Source of the DNA: Palleronia rufa | GTDB lineage: Bacteria; Pseudomonadota; Alphaproteobacteria; Rhodobacterales; Rhodobacteraceae | DNA: 64,000 bases | Reading direction: 5' to 3' | Assembly (NCBI RefSeq): GCF_000743715.1 | Contig: NZ_JQEY01000001.1 | Span: forward strand, 67,079-131,078 | In this document: positions 47,622 through 57,305 of the stretch, piece after piece | How the letters are laid out: every line of letters starts with the position of its first letter | Position numbering within the stretch: position 1 is the first letter of the stretch | Translations under genes and position numbers: made by a program | Notes under the pieces: generated by a model | The model's database searches: none | Told to the model about the DNA's origin: nothing | What the model saw: only the letters and a program-made list of their open reading frames with translations

Positions 47622-48028
47622 CCGACGCGGACCGCGCCCGCATCCACGCCGCCGCGATGACGACCCTGCCGCGCCCATGGAGCGCGGGAGAGATCGGCGC
47701 GCTGCGGCTCATGCCCGGCGTCATCGACATCGCCCGCCCCCATGGCTTTGCCCTGGGACGGGTCACCCTGGATGAGGCCGAGCTTCTCACCATAGCCGTT
47801 TGTCCCGATGCCCGCCGCCGCGGCGTGGGGCGCGACCTTCTTTGCGCCTGCCATGCCGCCGCCCGCAGCCGCGGCGCACGGACCATCCATCTGGAGGTGG
47901 CGGAGACCAACGCAGCGGCCCGCGCGCTCTATACCGCCGCCGGCTACGCGCCGACGGGCCGGCGCCGGGCGTACTACACAGAAACCACGCCCGCGGTCGA
48001 TGCGATCGTCATGTCCCGCGGGCTCTGA
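47618..48028 (+). CDS. rimI: RimI-type ribosomal-protein N-acetyltransferase
   Basis: 136 residues of GNAT fold. The acetyl-CoA loop is AVCPDARRRGVGRDLLCACH and the C-terminal LEVAETNAAARALYTAAGYA fits RimI, which acetylates the N-terminus of S18 in Escherichia coli. The overlap of four bases with tsaB supports the name. It is a little shorter than E. coli RimI. Confidence 0.87.
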   Translation: MTDADRARIHAAAMTTLPRPWSAGEIGALRLMPGVIDIARPHGFALGRVTLDEAELLTIAVCPDARRRGVGRDLLCACHAAARSRGARTIHLEVAETNAAARALYTAAGYAPTGRRRAYYTETTPAVDAIVMSRGL

Positions 48029-48182
48029 GCGGATCGCCCGAATTCCCGGCGATCGCCGCGGGGACGGGCGATTTACCCCGCGACTCCCTTGACCCTTCGC
48101 CGGCCCTCCGGCCTTATCGGCGGCATCAAACGGACGGGCGCAGGGCGCACCGCCGGACAATGACCAGGGAGACACCCCCAGA

Positions 48183-49184
48183 ATGACCCTCATGCACAAG
48201 TTCACGACCGCCGCGGCCGTCACCGCGCTGTCCGCCGGCGCGGCACTGGCCGAACCCGGCCTCATCATCGATCTCGGCGGCAAGTTCGACAAGTCCTTCA
48301 ATGAAAGCGCCTATACCGGCGCCCAGCGCTGGGTCGAGGAGACCGGCGGCAGCTACATGGAGACCGAACTCGCCTCCGAGGCGCAGCGCGAGCAGACCAT
48401 GCGCCGCATGGCCGAGCGCGGCGCCAATCCCGTGGTCGTTCTGGGATTCGCCAACGCCTCGACGCTGGAGACCGTCGCCCCCGACTATCCCGAAACCAAC
48501 TTCGTCATCGTGGACATGGTGGTGGACCAGCCCAACGTGCAATCGGTGGTGTTCTCCGAGCACCAGGGCTCGTACCTGGTCGGGCTGATGGCCGCCATGG
48601 CGTCGGAGACGGGCACCGTCAGCTTCGTCGGCGGCATGGACGTGCCGCTGATCCGCAAGTTCGCCTGCGGCTACGCACAGGGCGCCAAGTCGGTCGCCGA
48701 CGACATCGAGGTGATCTCGAACATGACCGGCACCACGCCGGCCGCATGGAACGATCCGGTCAAGGGCGCGGAACTCACCCGCAGCCAGATCTCGCAAGGC
48801 TCCGACGTGGTGTTCGCCGCCGCCGGCGGTACCGGGGTGGGCGTGCTGCAGGCCGCCGCGGATGAGGGGATCCTGGCCATCGGCGTCGACAGCAACCAGA
48901 ACTACCTGTTTCCCGGCACCATGCTGACCTCCATGGTCAAGCGCGTGGACAACGCCGTCTACGACGCGTTCCAGTCGGCCGAGGCGGGCGATCTGGAAAC
49001 CGGTGTTCAGGTCAAGGGTCTGGAGGATGAGGGCGTCGCCGTCGCCATGGACGAGTACAACGCCGATCTGGTGACCGAGGAGATGCAGGCCGCGGTGGAC
49101 GAGGCCAGGGCCAAGATCATCTCGGGCGAGCTGGAGGTCCATGACTACACCTCTGACGACAGCTGCCCCGCCCTGACGTTCTGA
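48183..49184 (+). CDS. BMP-family nucleoside-binding lipoprotein/periplasmic protein of an ABC importer
   Basis: 333 residues. A signal peptide covers about 1-23 (AVTALSAGAALAEPG); it has no lipobox Cys, so it is probably a soluble periplasmic protein. The mature part starts LIIDLGGKFDKSFNESAYTG and contains SFVGGMDVPLIRKFACGYAQ, typical of BMP/Med proteins that bind purine nucleosides. It heads the import operon with ATPase, two permeases and a nucleoside phosphorylase. ATG 48183; gaccagggaga lies upstream. Confidence 0.9.
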   Translation: MTLMHKFTTAAAVTALSAGAALAEPGLIIDLGGKFDKSFNESAYTGAQRWVEETGGSYMETELASEAQREQTMRRMAERGANPVVVLGFANASTLETVAPDYPETNFVIVDMVVDQPNVQSVVFSEHQGSYLVGLMAAMASETGTVSFVGGMDVPLIRKFACGYAQGAKSVADDIEVISNMTGTTPAAWNDPVKGAELTRSQISQGSDVVFAAAGGTGVGVLQAAADEGILAIGVDSNQNYLFPGTMLTSMVKRVDNAVYDAFQSAEAGDLETGVQVKGLEDEGVAVAMDEYNADLVTEEMQAAVDEARAKIISGELEVHDYTSDDSCPALTF

Positions 49185-49249
49185 GGCGGCGCTCCCAAGG
49201 GCCTCCGCGTTGCCGCGCGGGGGCCGTCACCCCGGAACGGGACATCGCC

Positions 49250-50836
49250 ATGACGGCACCCGCCATCGAGCTCAAGGGAATCTCCAAATCCTTCGGTGCC
49301 GTGCAGGCCAACAAGGACATCGCGCTGCGCGTGATGCCCGGCACGATCCACGGCATCATCGGTGAGAACGGCGCTGGAAAATCGACGCTGATGTCCATCC
49401 TCTACGGGTTCTACACGGCCGACAGCGGAGAGATCTTCATCCGCGGCGAAAAGACCGACGTCGCCGACAGCCAGACCGCGATCCGCTCCGGCATCGGCAT
49501 GGTGTTCCAGCACTTCAAGCTGGTGCAGAACTTCACCGTTCTGGAAAACATCGTGCTGGGCGCCGAAGAGGGCGCGCTGCTCAAGACGTCCCTGGGCAAG
49601 GCGCGCACGCTTCTCAGGCAGCTCTCCGACGACTACGAACTCCACGTCGATCCCGATGCGCTGATCGAGGATCTGGGCGTCGGCATGCAACAGCGGGTCG
49701 AGATCCTCAAGGCGCTCTACCGCCGCGCCGACATCCTGATCCTGGACGAGCCCACCGGGGTGCTGACTCCGTCGGAGGCCGATCACCTGTTCCGCATCCT
49801 CCAGGGCCTCAAGGGCGAGGGCAAGACGGTGATCCTCATCACCCACAAGTTGCGCGAGATCATGGACGTGACCGACACGGTCAGCGTCATGCGGCGCGGC
49901 GAGATGGCCGCGACGGTGAAAACCTCCAACACCAGTCCCGAAAAGCTGGCCGAACTCATGGTCGGCCGCGCCGTGCTGCTGCGCGTGGACAAGGCGCCGG
50001 CGGACCCGGGTGGAACCGTGCTGGAGGTCGAGAACCTCCGGGTGGTGGACGGCGCGGGGGTGGAACGCCTGCGCGGCGTGTCGCTGCACGTGCGACGCGG
50101 AGAGATCCTGGGCATCGCGGGGGTGGCGGGCAACGGGCAGTCGGAGCTGCTGGAGGTCCTCGGCGGGATGCGTGAGGGACGGGGCAAGGTGATGCTCAAC
50201 GGCGTACCGCTGGATCTGAGCGGCAAGAAGTCCGACGCCCGCACCCGGCGCAAGCGCGGCATCGGCCACGTCCCGGAGGACCGCCAGCGCGAGGGCCTTA
50301 TCATGGATTTCCACGTGTGGGAGAATGTCGGCTTCGGCTATCAGGACGATCCGCGCTACAATCGCGGGCTCTTGATGAACAACGACGCGCTGCGCGACGA
50401 CGCCCGGGCGAAGATCGACAAGTTCGACGTGCGCCCCCCCGATTGCTGGCAGACAGCCAGAAACTTCTCTGGCGGAAACCAGCAGAAGATCGTCATCGCC
50501 CGCGAGTTGGAGCGAAAGCCGGACCTGCTGCTGGTCGGCCAGCCCACCCGCGGCGTGGACATCGGAGCGATCGAGTTCATCCATGAGCAGATCGTCGCGC
50601 TGCGCGACGAGGGAAAAGCGATCCTGCTGGTGTCGGTGGAACTGGATGAGATCATGTCCCTGTCCGACCGTATCGCGGTCATGTTCGACGGCCGGATCAT
50701 GGGCGAGCGCCTGCCCGCAAAGACCAGCGAGCGCGAACTGGGCCTGCTGATGGCGGGCATCACCGACACCGATATGGCGCATCCCGTCGCGGAGGTGGAG
50801 GCGAACCTGGCCAAGACGGCTGAAACGAGAGGATGA
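49250..50836 (+). CDS. Nucleoside ABC transporter, double ATPase
   Basis: 528 residues with two ABC domains. The first has Walker A GENGAGKSTLM, signature-region GVGMQQRVEILKALYRRADI and Walker B LILDEPTGVL. The second has a degenerate Walker A (IAGVAGNGQSEL, no Lys) and the signature NFSGGNQQKIVIARELE, as is usual for the sugar/nucleoside type. It powers the two permeases encoded next. The stop overlaps the following small gene in ATGA. Confidence 0.92.
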   Translation: MTAPAIELKGISKSFGAVQANKDIALRVMPGTIHGIIGENGAGKSTLMSILYGFYTADSGEIFIRGEKTDVADSQTAIRSGIGMVFQHFKLVQNFTVLENIVLGAEEGALLKTSLGKARTLLRQLSDDYELHVDPDALIEDLGVGMQQRVEILKALYRRADILILDEPTGVLTPSEADHLFRILQGLKGEGKTVILITHKLREIMDVTDTVSVMRRGEMAATVKTSNTSPEKLAELMVGRAVLLRVDKAPADPGGTVLEVENLRVVDGAGVERLRGVSLHVRRGEILGIAGVAGNGQSELLEVLGGMREGRGKVMLNGVPLDLSGKKSDARTRRKRGIGHVPEDRQREGLIMDFHVWENVGFGYQDDPRYNRGLLMNNDALRDDARAKIDKFDVRPPDCWQTARNFSGGNQQKIVIARELERKPDLLLVGQPTRGVDIGAIEFIHEQIVALRDEGKAILLVSVELDEIMSLSDRIAVMFDGRIMGERLPAKTSERELGLLMAGITDTDMAHPVAEVEANLAKTAETRG

Positions 50837-51102
50837 CCCGGATGGCAGCCCAGGATCCCCTGCGCCAGGCACGTCGCGGCGACGAGCGTTCCGCTCGGGC
50901 GCGCGAGATGTCCGTCGGGGACGCCCGGGCCATCCTGAGCCGCAAGGAGGAATTGTGGTTGATCCGCGAGGCAAAGTTCGCGCGGCTCACGGGCGGCTGG
51001 GCGCCGCCGCTTCTCATGACGATCGCGATGGTCGTCGGGCTCGGCGTCGGTCTGCTCATCGGAATCTTGGTCGGGATGAGCCCGTCGGACGTGACCCCGT
51101 GA
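50833..51102 (+). CDS. Small one-helix membrane protein inside the nucleoside importer operon
   Basis: 89 residues; not a family I know. The first 55 residues are charged and basic (QARRGDERSARAREMSVGDA, then ILSRKEELWLIREAKFARLT), followed by one membrane helix (PPLLMTIAMVVGLGVGLLIG). It overlaps the ATPase stop by four bases and precedes the first permease by 9 bp, so it is surely translated with the transporter. It could be a structural or regulatory subunit. A second start at 50842 is possible. Confidence 0.8.
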   Translation: MTRMAAQDPLRQARRGDERSARAREMSVGDARAILSRKEELWLIREAKFARLTGGWAPPLLMTIAMVVGLGVGLLIGILVGMSPSDVTP

Positions 51103-51111
51103 GGCTTTGCC

Positions 51112-52221
51112 ATGGATAAGCTGCCGCGCTGGGCCGACATCGCGCTGATCCCGGCCATCAACCTGGCGCTGGCGCTGATCGTCTCGGGGATCGTGGTGAC
51201 CTTCATCGGGCAGGACCCGTTCGAGGCCCTGGCGATCATGGTGAACGGGGCCGTGGGCTCGACCTACGGCTGGGGCTACACGCTCTACTACGCCACGAAC
51301 TTCGTCTTTACCGGACTGGCGGTCGCCATCGCCTTCCATGCCCGGCTCTTCAACATCGGCGGCGAGGGGCAGGCGCAGCTGGGCAGCCTGGGCGTGGCGC
51401 TGGTCAGCCTGATGATCCCCTGGCCGCACTGGACGCTGGCCCTGCCGGCCGCGATCGTCGGCGGCGCGGTCTTCGGCGCGGCCTGGGCGGCGATCCCGGC
51501 CTACCTGCAGGCGACGCGCGGCAGCCACATCGTCATCACCACGATCATGTTCAACTTCATCGCCTCGGCGCTGCTCGTGTACCTTCTGGTCGAGACGCTG
51601 AAGGTCCCCGGCTCCATGGCGCCGGAAACCGCGCGCTTTCCCGAAGGCGCGCGGCTGCCATCGGCCCGCGACGTGCTGGCGGTGATCGGCGTCCCGTTCT
51701 CGCGCACGCCGCTCAACGTGTCCTTCCTGGTGGCGCTCTTCGCCTGCTGGGCGCTGTGGCTTCTGCTCTGGCGGACGCGGCTGGGGTTCGAGATACGCGC
51801 CTTCGGCCGGTCGGAGCCCGCGGCCCGCTATGCAGGGATCTCACCGCTCAGGATCACCATGATCGCCATGCTCATCTCCGGCGCGCTGGCGGGGCTGATG
51901 GCAATCAACGCCGTGATGGGCGAGCAGGAGCGGCTGATCCAGGACAATGTGCTCGGCGCGGGCTTCGTGGGCATCGCAGTGGCGCTGATGGGCCGGTCGC
52001 ATCCGGTGGGCGTGCTGATCGCGGCGATCCTGTTCGGCGCGCTCTACCAGGGCGGCGCCGAACTGGAATTCGAAACGGCCGTGCCGCGCGAGATGGTCGT
52101 GGTGATCCAGGCGCTGGTGATCCTGTTCACCGGCGCGCTCGACGGGATGGTGCGGCGGCCGCTGGAGGGGATGTTCCTGAGGTTCCGGCGCAAGCCCAAG
52201 CCGGGGGTGGCGGCGGAATGA
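51112..52221 (+). CDS. Nucleoside ABC transporter permease, first subunit
   Basis: 369 residues with about nine hydrophobic segments. Family pattern: FNIGGEGQAQLGSLGVALVS, PAYLQATRGSHIVITTIMFN and LGAGFVGIAVALMGRSHPVG, all in the BPD_transp_2 group used by nucleoside and branched-chain systems. It forms the membrane channel with the next gene product. The C-terminal tail is basic. ATG 51112 follows gaggctttgcc. Confidence 0.92.
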   Translation: MDKLPRWADIALIPAINLALALIVSGIVVTFIGQDPFEALAIMVNGAVGSTYGWGYTLYYATNFVFTGLAVAIAFHARLFNIGGEGQAQLGSLGVALVSLMIPWPHWTLALPAAIVGGAVFGAAWAAIPAYLQATRGSHIVITTIMFNFIASALLVYLLVETLKVPGSMAPETARFPEGARLPSARDVLAVIGVPFSRTPLNVSFLVALFACWALWLLLWRTRLGFEIRAFGRSEPAARYAGISPLRITMIAMLISGALAGLMAINAVMGEQERLIQDNVLGAGFVGIAVALMGRSHPVGVLIAAILFGALYQGGAELEFETAVPREMVVVIQALVILFTGALDGMVRRPLEGMFLRFRRKPKPGVAAE

Positions 52222-52231
52222 GGCGCGGCGC

Positions 52232-53197
52232 ATGAATGTCATCGACATCGTCCAGATCCTCGATTCGACGATCCGGCTTGCCACGCCGCTGCTGCTGGCC
52301 TGCCTGGCGGGACTGTTCAGCGAACGGTCTGGCGTGTTCGACATCGGCCTTGAAGGCAAGATGCTGGTGGCGGCGTTCTTTTCCGCGGCCGTCGCGGCGG
52401 CCACCGGGTCGGTCTGGCTGGGCCTTCTGGCGGGGATCGCGGCATCGATGGTCTTTGCGCTGATCCACGGCATCGCGTCGATCACCTTCCGGGGCGATCA
52501 GCTGATATCGGGGGTGGCGATCAACTTCCTGGCCGCCGGAATGACCGTGCTGATCGCTCAGGACTGGTTCCAGCAAGGCTCTCGCACGCCGGCACTGACC
52601 GGCAGCGCCCGGTTCTCGCCCATCGACCTGCCGCTTGCCGACATGCTCTCGGGCGTGCCGATCCTGGGGCCGCTCTACGCCGACGCCCTGTCGGGACATA
52701 CGATCCTGGTCTATGTGGGCCTCTTGGCGGTTCCGGCGACCTGGTGGATCCTGTTCCGCACCCGCTTCGGATTGCGCCTGCGCGCGGTGGGCGAGAATCC
52801 GGCTGCGGTAGATACGGCGGGCGTGTCGGTCACCGGGCTGCGCTATGCCGCCGTGATGATCTGCGGCCTGCTCTGCGGACTGGCGGGGGCCTATCTTGCC
52901 ACGGGTCTGGCGGCCGGGTTCACCAAGGACATGACGGCCGGCCGCGGCTTCATCGCGCTGGCGGCGCTGATCTTCGCCAAGTGGCGGCCTTGGTACGCGC
53001 TCTTCGCCTCATTGCTGTTCGGCTTTCTACAGGCCGTGTCGAACCGCTATTCGACGCTCGACCTGGGGATCGTCGAGATTCCCAACGCCTTCGTCCTGGC
53101 CCTGCCCTACATCCTGACCGTGGTGATCCTTGCGGGGTTCGTCGGCCGCGCCATCCCGCCCCGCGCCGGCGGGGAACCCTATGTGAAGGAACGCTGA
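52232..53197 (+). CDS. Nucleoside ABC transporter permease, second subunit
   Basis: 321 residues, eight or so hydrophobic segments of the same BPD_transp_2 type: GLFSERSGVFDIGLEGKMLV near the start, TFRGDQLISGVAINFLAAGM in the middle and GRGFIALAALIFAKWRPWYA near the end. It pairs with the first permease. It starts 10 bp after that gene and ends 2 bp before the phosphorylase gene, a tight operon. Confidence 0.92.
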   Translation: MNVIDIVQILDSTIRLATPLLLACLAGLFSERSGVFDIGLEGKMLVAAFFSAAVAAATGSVWLGLLAGIAASMVFALIHGIASITFRGDQLISGVAINFLAAGMTVLIAQDWFQQGSRTPALTGSARFSPIDLPLADMLSGVPILGPLYADALSGHTILVYVGLLAVPATWWILFRTRFGLRLRAVGENPAAVDTAGVSVTGLRYAAVMICGLLCGLAGAYLATGLAAGFTKDMTAGRGFIALAALIFAKWRPWYALFASLLFGFLQAVSNRYSTLDLGIVEIPNAFVLALPYILTVVILAGFVGRAIPPRAGGEPYVKER

Positions 53198-53199
53198 CC

Positions 53200-54006
53200 A
53201 TGCCCGATCGCACGGCCTCCGACCTGGCGCAATTCATCCGCGACCGCGCCGGCGACACGCCGGTAGAGATCGCTCTGGTCCTGGGATCGGGGCTCGGCGG
53301 CCTTGCCGATGACGTGGACGGCATCGCCATCGGCTACGATCAGCTGACCGGATTTCCGGGCACCGGCGTTTCGGGGCACCGGGCGGATCTGGTGATCGGC
53401 CGGCTGGAGGGGCGGCAGGTCGCCGTTCTTGGGGGGCGCGCGCACTATTACGAACGCGGCGACGCCGCCGCGATGCGCCTGCCGCTGGAGGTGGTCAAGG
53501 CGCTCGGGGCGACCCGCATCCTGCTGACCAACGCCGCGGGCTCGCTGGATCCCGGAATGCCCACCGGCTCTGCGATGATGCTGAACGACCATATCAACTT
53601 TTCGGGCCTGAACCCGCTGATCGGAGAGTCCACGGACGCCCGCTTCGTGCCCATGACCGACGCCTACGCGCCCCACCTGCGCACCACCCTGGCCGCGGCC
53701 GCCGAGCGCGCGGGGCAGACCTTGTTCGAAGGGATCTACGCCTGGTATTCCGGCCCCTCCTTCGAAACCCCGGCCGAGATCCGCGCGATCCGTACCCTGG
53801 GCGCGGATGCCGTGGGCATGTCCACCGTGCCAGAGGTGATCCTGTCGCGGTTCCTGGGGCTGGAGGTCGCCGCCATATCGGCCATCACCAACATGGCCGC
53901 AGGCATGTCCGATGAGGTCATCGGACATGAACACACCAAAGAGATGGCCCCGATCGCCGCCGCCAAGATCGCCCGGATTCTCAAGGCCGCTCTGCCCGAC
54001 CTCTGA
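53200..54006 (+). CDS. Purine-nucleoside phosphorylase (trimeric, class II type)
   Basis: 268 residues. Phosphate/substrate site motifs: LVLGSGLGGLAD, GGRAHYYERGDAAAM, LTNAAGSLDPGM and ISAITNMAAGM, with Glu in MSTVPEV. The Asn in SAITNMA is the residue linked to use of 6-oxopurines such as inosine and guanosine. It cleaves imported nucleosides with phosphate, giving base and ribose-1-phosphate. As last gene of the importer operon it shows that the transporter takes up purine nucleosides. Confidence 0.92.
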   Translation: MPDRTASDLAQFIRDRAGDTPVEIALVLGSGLGGLADDVDGIAIGYDQLTGFPGTGVSGHRADLVIGRLEGRQVAVLGGRAHYYERGDAAAMRLPLEVVKALGATRILLTNAAGSLDPGMPTGSAMMLNDHINFSGLNPLIGESTDARFVPMTDAYAPHLRTTLAAAAERAGQTLFEGIYAWYSGPSFETPAEIRAIRTLGADAVGMSTVPEVILSRFLGLEVAAISAITNMAAGMSDEVIGHEHTKEMAPIAAAKIARILKAALPDL

Positions 54007-54070
54007 CGCCGCCTCTGGTCAGGACGCGCGAGACGGTGAATGATACCCCAGCGGCCAGCGGGAGCGTGCC

Positions 54071-54979
54071 TTGCAGATCTACCTTCCGATAGCAGAGGTT
54101 TCGGTCAACGCGTTCCTGCTTCTGGGACTGGGCGGCGTGGTCGGCATCCTGTCGGGCATGTTCGGTGTGGGCGGCGGATTTCTCATCACGCCGCTGCTGT
54201 TCTTTGTCGGCATTCCCCCGGCGGTGGCGGTCGCGACCTCGGCCAACCAGATCGTGGCCTCCTCATTTTCGGCCGTCCTGGCGCATATCAGACGCAAGAC
54301 CGTGGATTTCCCCATGGGTCTCGTGCTGCTCGTCGGCGGCCTCATCGGGGCCGCCATCGGAATCGTGATCTTCAATATCCTGCGCGGCATGGGCCAGGTC
54401 GATCTGCTGGTCAGCCTCAGCTACGTGGTGTTTCTGGGCACCATCGGCGGGCTGATGTTCGTGGAAAGCCTCAATGCGCTCAGGAACGCGCGGTCGGGAA
54501 AGCCGCCCAAGCGACGCAAGCACAACTGGATCCACGCCCTGCCGTTAAAGATGAAGTTCCGCGCCTCGGGGCTCTATATCTCGGTCATTCCGCCCCTTCT
54601 GGTCGGCGTCTCGGTCGGCGTACTGGCCGCGATCATGGGGGTCGGCGGCGGGTTCATCATGGTGCCGGCGATGATCTATCTGCTGGGAATGCCCACCAAG
54701 GTGGTGATCGGCACGTCGCTGTTCCAGATCATTTTCGTCACCGCCTTCACCACGCTGCTCCATGCCGTCACCAACCAGACCGTGGATCTGATGCTGGCGC
54801 TGCTGCTGCTGGTCGGGGGGGTCGTGGGCGCGCAGTTCGGCGCGCGGATCGGGACCTTGCTGAAGGCAGAGCAGCTTCGCATCCTGCTGGCGATCCTGGT
54901 CCTTGCGGTCTGCGGCAAGCTTGCGCTCGACCTGCTGCTGGAACCGGCGGAACTCTACTCCATCGCGGGCGCCGCATGA
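54071..54979 (+). CDS. TauE/SafE (TSUP) family anion exporter, TTG start
   Basis: 302 residues with about eight hydrophobic segments and the duplicated TSUP signature: GILSGMFGVGGGFLITPLLF and AIMGVGGGFIMVPAMIYLLG. Such proteins move sulfite, sulfoacetate or related anions. The start is TTG at 54071, giving MQIYLPIAEVSVNAFLLLG; no ATG lies near the conserved beginning. The stop overlaps the next start by four bases, and that gene encodes the usual TIGR02186 partner. Confidence 0.88.
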   Translation: MQIYLPIAEVSVNAFLLLGLGGVVGILSGMFGVGGGFLITPLLFFVGIPPAVAVATSANQIVASSFSAVLAHIRRKTVDFPMGLVLLVGGLIGAAIGIVIFNILRGMGQVDLLVSLSYVVFLGTIGGLMFVESLNALRNARSGKPPKRRKHNWIHALPLKMKFRASGLYISVIPPLLVGVSVGVLAAIMGVGGGFIMVPAMIYLLGMPTKVVIGTSLFQIIFVTAFTTLLHAVTNQTVDLMLALLLLVGGVVGAQFGARIGTLLKAEQLRILLAILVLAVCGKLALDLLLEPAELYSIAGAA

Positions 54980-55737
54980 CGCGTCTCTTCTGGCTCCTGG
55001 TTCTGCTGCTGGTCCCGGTGAAGGCACCGGCAGAGGAAGAGCTGATCGCCGGGCTCAGCCGCAATCGCATCTCGATCTCCGCGAATTTCGACGGTTCGGA
55101 GATCCTGATCTTCGGGGCGGTCAAGCGCGACGCACCGGCGGCAGAGGATCCCCCCGGCGTGATCGTCACGATCGAGGGGCCGAAAACCCCGCTGACCCTG
55201 CGCCGCAAGGACCGGATGGGACCGATCTGGGTGAACGTCGATACGGTCGAGGTCGACCGCGCCCCCAGCTTCTATGCGGTGAACAGCTCCGGGCCGTTGC
55301 GCGACGTGCTGACCCACACGTCGGACATGCGCCACTCGATCACGGTAGAGCAGGCAATCCGCCTGGTCGGCGCCTCCGGCCTGGTCGAGGATCCCAGCCG
55401 GTTCACCGAGGCGCTGATCCGCATCCGGGAACGCAACGGGCTGTACCAGACCAACATCAGCGCGGTGACCGTGCGGGAGAGCACGCTTTTCGACACCTCG
55501 GTCGTGCTTCCCGCCAATCTGGTAGAGGGGGTCTATACCTCGCGGCTGTTCCTGACCCGCAACGGCGTGGTCGTGGCCCAGGCGTCGGCGGCGATCAACG
55601 TGGAAAAGGTCGGGCTGGAGCGGTTCCTCTACGCGCTGGCCCATCAGGACGCCCTCCTCTACGGGCTCTTGTCGCTTGCCATCGCCGTCGTCGCCGGATG
55701 GGGGGCCTCGGCGGTGTTTCGATACCTGCAGGGCTGA
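54976..55737 (+). CDS. TIGR02186 family membrane-anchored protein
   Basis: 253 residues. A signal peptide (LFWLLVLLLVPVKAPAE, about 1-19) is followed by a periplasmic domain beginning ELIAGLSRNRISISANFDGS, and a C-terminal membrane helix (LLYGLLSLAIAVVAGWGASA). The sequence fits TIGR02186, proteins found next to TauE/SafE exporters in alphaproteobacteria. It overlaps the exporter gene by four bases, so the two likely form one transport unit. Biochemical role unknown. Confidence 0.88.
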   Translation: MTRLFWLLVLLLVPVKAPAEEELIAGLSRNRISISANFDGSEILIFGAVKRDAPAAEDPPGVIVTIEGPKTPLTLRRKDRMGPIWVNVDTVEVDRAPSFYAVNSSGPLRDVLTHTSDMRHSITVEQAIRLVGASGLVEDPSRFTEALIRIRERNGLYQTNISAVTVRESTLFDTSVVLPANLVEGVYTSRLFLTRNGVVVAQASAAINVEKVGLERFLYALAHQDALLYGLLSLAIAVVAGWGASAVFRYLQG

Positions 55738-55740
55738 GCG

Positions 55741-57264
55741 TCAGCCCCCGTCGAGCCGCAGCGGCGGCGGCGCCTTCAGGTCATCGACCGACAGCGGCTC
55801 CGTCGGGCGGGCGAGACGGTTGCGCATGACCCAGAAGAGCCGCTCTTCCGCCCGGGTGATCGCCACATAGGCAAGACGCTTCCACAGCGGCTGGCCGGCC
55901 TCCATCCGTCCCACGCGCGCCGCGGCCCAGAGGTCGGGGGCGAAGACCTGCACCTCCGGCCATTGCGATCCCTGGGCCTTGTGGATGGTGCAGGCCGCGC
56001 CGTGAAGGAACGTGGCCCCCATGCGGGCGGCGAAGGGAATGAACGGCTCTTCTTCGTCCGGCAGTTCGATCTTGACGATGGAGGCGACGTTGACCGACGG
56101 CTCCAGCGCGCCGACGACATGCAGCTTGGAAAAGCCGGGCCGATTGCCCTGACCCACATAAATCATCTGCGCACCCTTGATGAGGCCGCGCGCCTCCAGG
56201 TCGATCCGCTTCTTGCGATGCTTCAGGGGCAGCTCGATCCCGTCGCAGATCAGCGGCTCACCCGGGAGCAGCGCGTCGGCGGGGGCGTCGTAGGCCGCGC
56301 GGAACGCGTGGATCAGCCGGATGCGGGTGGCGTTGCGCCAGACCAGCACCGGCGAGCGGGCCATCTTCTGCGCCTCGACCCTCCCCGCCATCACCACCCG
56401 GTCGTCACGGGCGGCGCGCACTTCGATCATCCGCTCGAACCCCTCGAAGCTGAGGTCCGGATCGGCCAGCGCATGGGCGAGGTCCAGGATCGGATTGTCC
56501 GCCTCCTGCCGGTGGATCCGGCTCAGATGGACGAGCTTGGCCTTGGGAAGCGTGTCGAACACCATCTCACCGGATTGCTGGACGGGGGCCAACTGTGCGG
56601 GATCGCCGAACAGGACCAGCGTCGGAAAGATCTCCTGGAGATCCTCGAACTGCTTCTTGTCGAGCATGGAGGACTCATCCACCATGCCGACATCCAGCGG
56701 CTCGTCGCGGCGTTTCCAGCCGGTGATGAAGTCCGATCCGCGCAGCCCGGCCGCTGCCAGCGCGCCGGGGATTGAGTTGTTGTGCTGGTAGAACGCATGT
56801 GCCCGGTCGAGTGCCAGATCCGTCAAACCCTCCACCACCGGGCGTTCGGCGCCCTCCGCCAGCCACTGGGCGATCTTCTCGTACTCGGGGTCGTAGACGG
56901 GGGTGTAGAGGATGCGGTGGATCGTCGTCGCCGGAACGCCGCGGGTCCTGAGAACGCTCGCCGCCTTGTTCGTCGGTGCAAGGATCGCCAGGGTCCGGCG
57001 ATCCTTGCGCCGGCGGGACTCATAATCGCCAGAGATCACATCGACCCCGGCGGCCTTCAGCGCAGTGTAGAGCTGCGCCAGCAGCAGGGTCTTTCCGGAT
57101 CCGGCCTTGCCGGTCACCGCCATGACCGACGCCTTGCCGTCGGTCAGGGGAGTGATGCGGTTCTGGGCCAGATCGATCCCCGCGCCGAGAAGGATCTCGG
57201 TGACCCGCGCTTCTGCGCGGGCCTGGTCCTCCGACAGGGCGGGAAGGGATGGTTCGTCGGCCAT
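55741..57264 (-). CDS. ATP-dependent RecD-like DNA helicase
   Basis: 507 residues, superfamily 1 helicase: Walker A VMAVTGKAGSGKTLLLAQLY, motif Ia LAPTNKAASVLRTRGV, Walker B-like VGMVDESSMLDKKQFEDL, motif III LFGDPAQLAPVQQSG, and late motifs ACTIHKAQGSQWPEV and RLAYVAITRAEERLFW. It should unwind DNA, probably in repair. The ATG at 57262-57264 (MADEPSLPALSEDQARAE) is the family-like start; the frame continues upstream into the luxI antisense strand. Convergent with the TIGR02186 gene with only three bases between stops. Confidence 0.9.
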   Translation of the reverse strand: MADEPSLPALSEDQARAEARVTEILLGAGIDLAQNRITPLTDGKASVMAVTGKAGSGKTLLLAQLYTALKAAGVDVISGDYESRRRKDRRTLAILAPTNKAASVLRTRGVPATTIHRILYTPVYDPEYEKIAQWLAEGAERPVVEGLTDLALDRAHAFYQHNNSIPGALAAAGLRGSDFITGWKRRDEPLDVGMVDESSMLDKKQFEDLQEIFPTLVLFGDPAQLAPVQQSGEMVFDTLPKAKLVHLSRIHRQEADNPILDLAHALADPDLSFEGFERMIEVRAARDDRVVMAGRVEAQKMARSPVLVWRNATRIRLIHAFRAAYDAPADALLPGEPLICDGIELPLKHRKKRIDLEARGLIKGAQMIYVGQGNRPGFSKLHVVGALEPSVNVASIVKIELPDEEEPFIPFAARMGATFLHGAACTIHKAQGSQWPEVQVFAPDLWAAARVGRMEAGQPLWKRLAYVAITRAEERLFWVMRNRLARPTEPLSVDDLKAPPPLRLDGG

Positions 57265-57305
57265 GGACGCGGTTCTAGACCGCGCCTGGGCCGGGGTCGA
57301 GCCGA

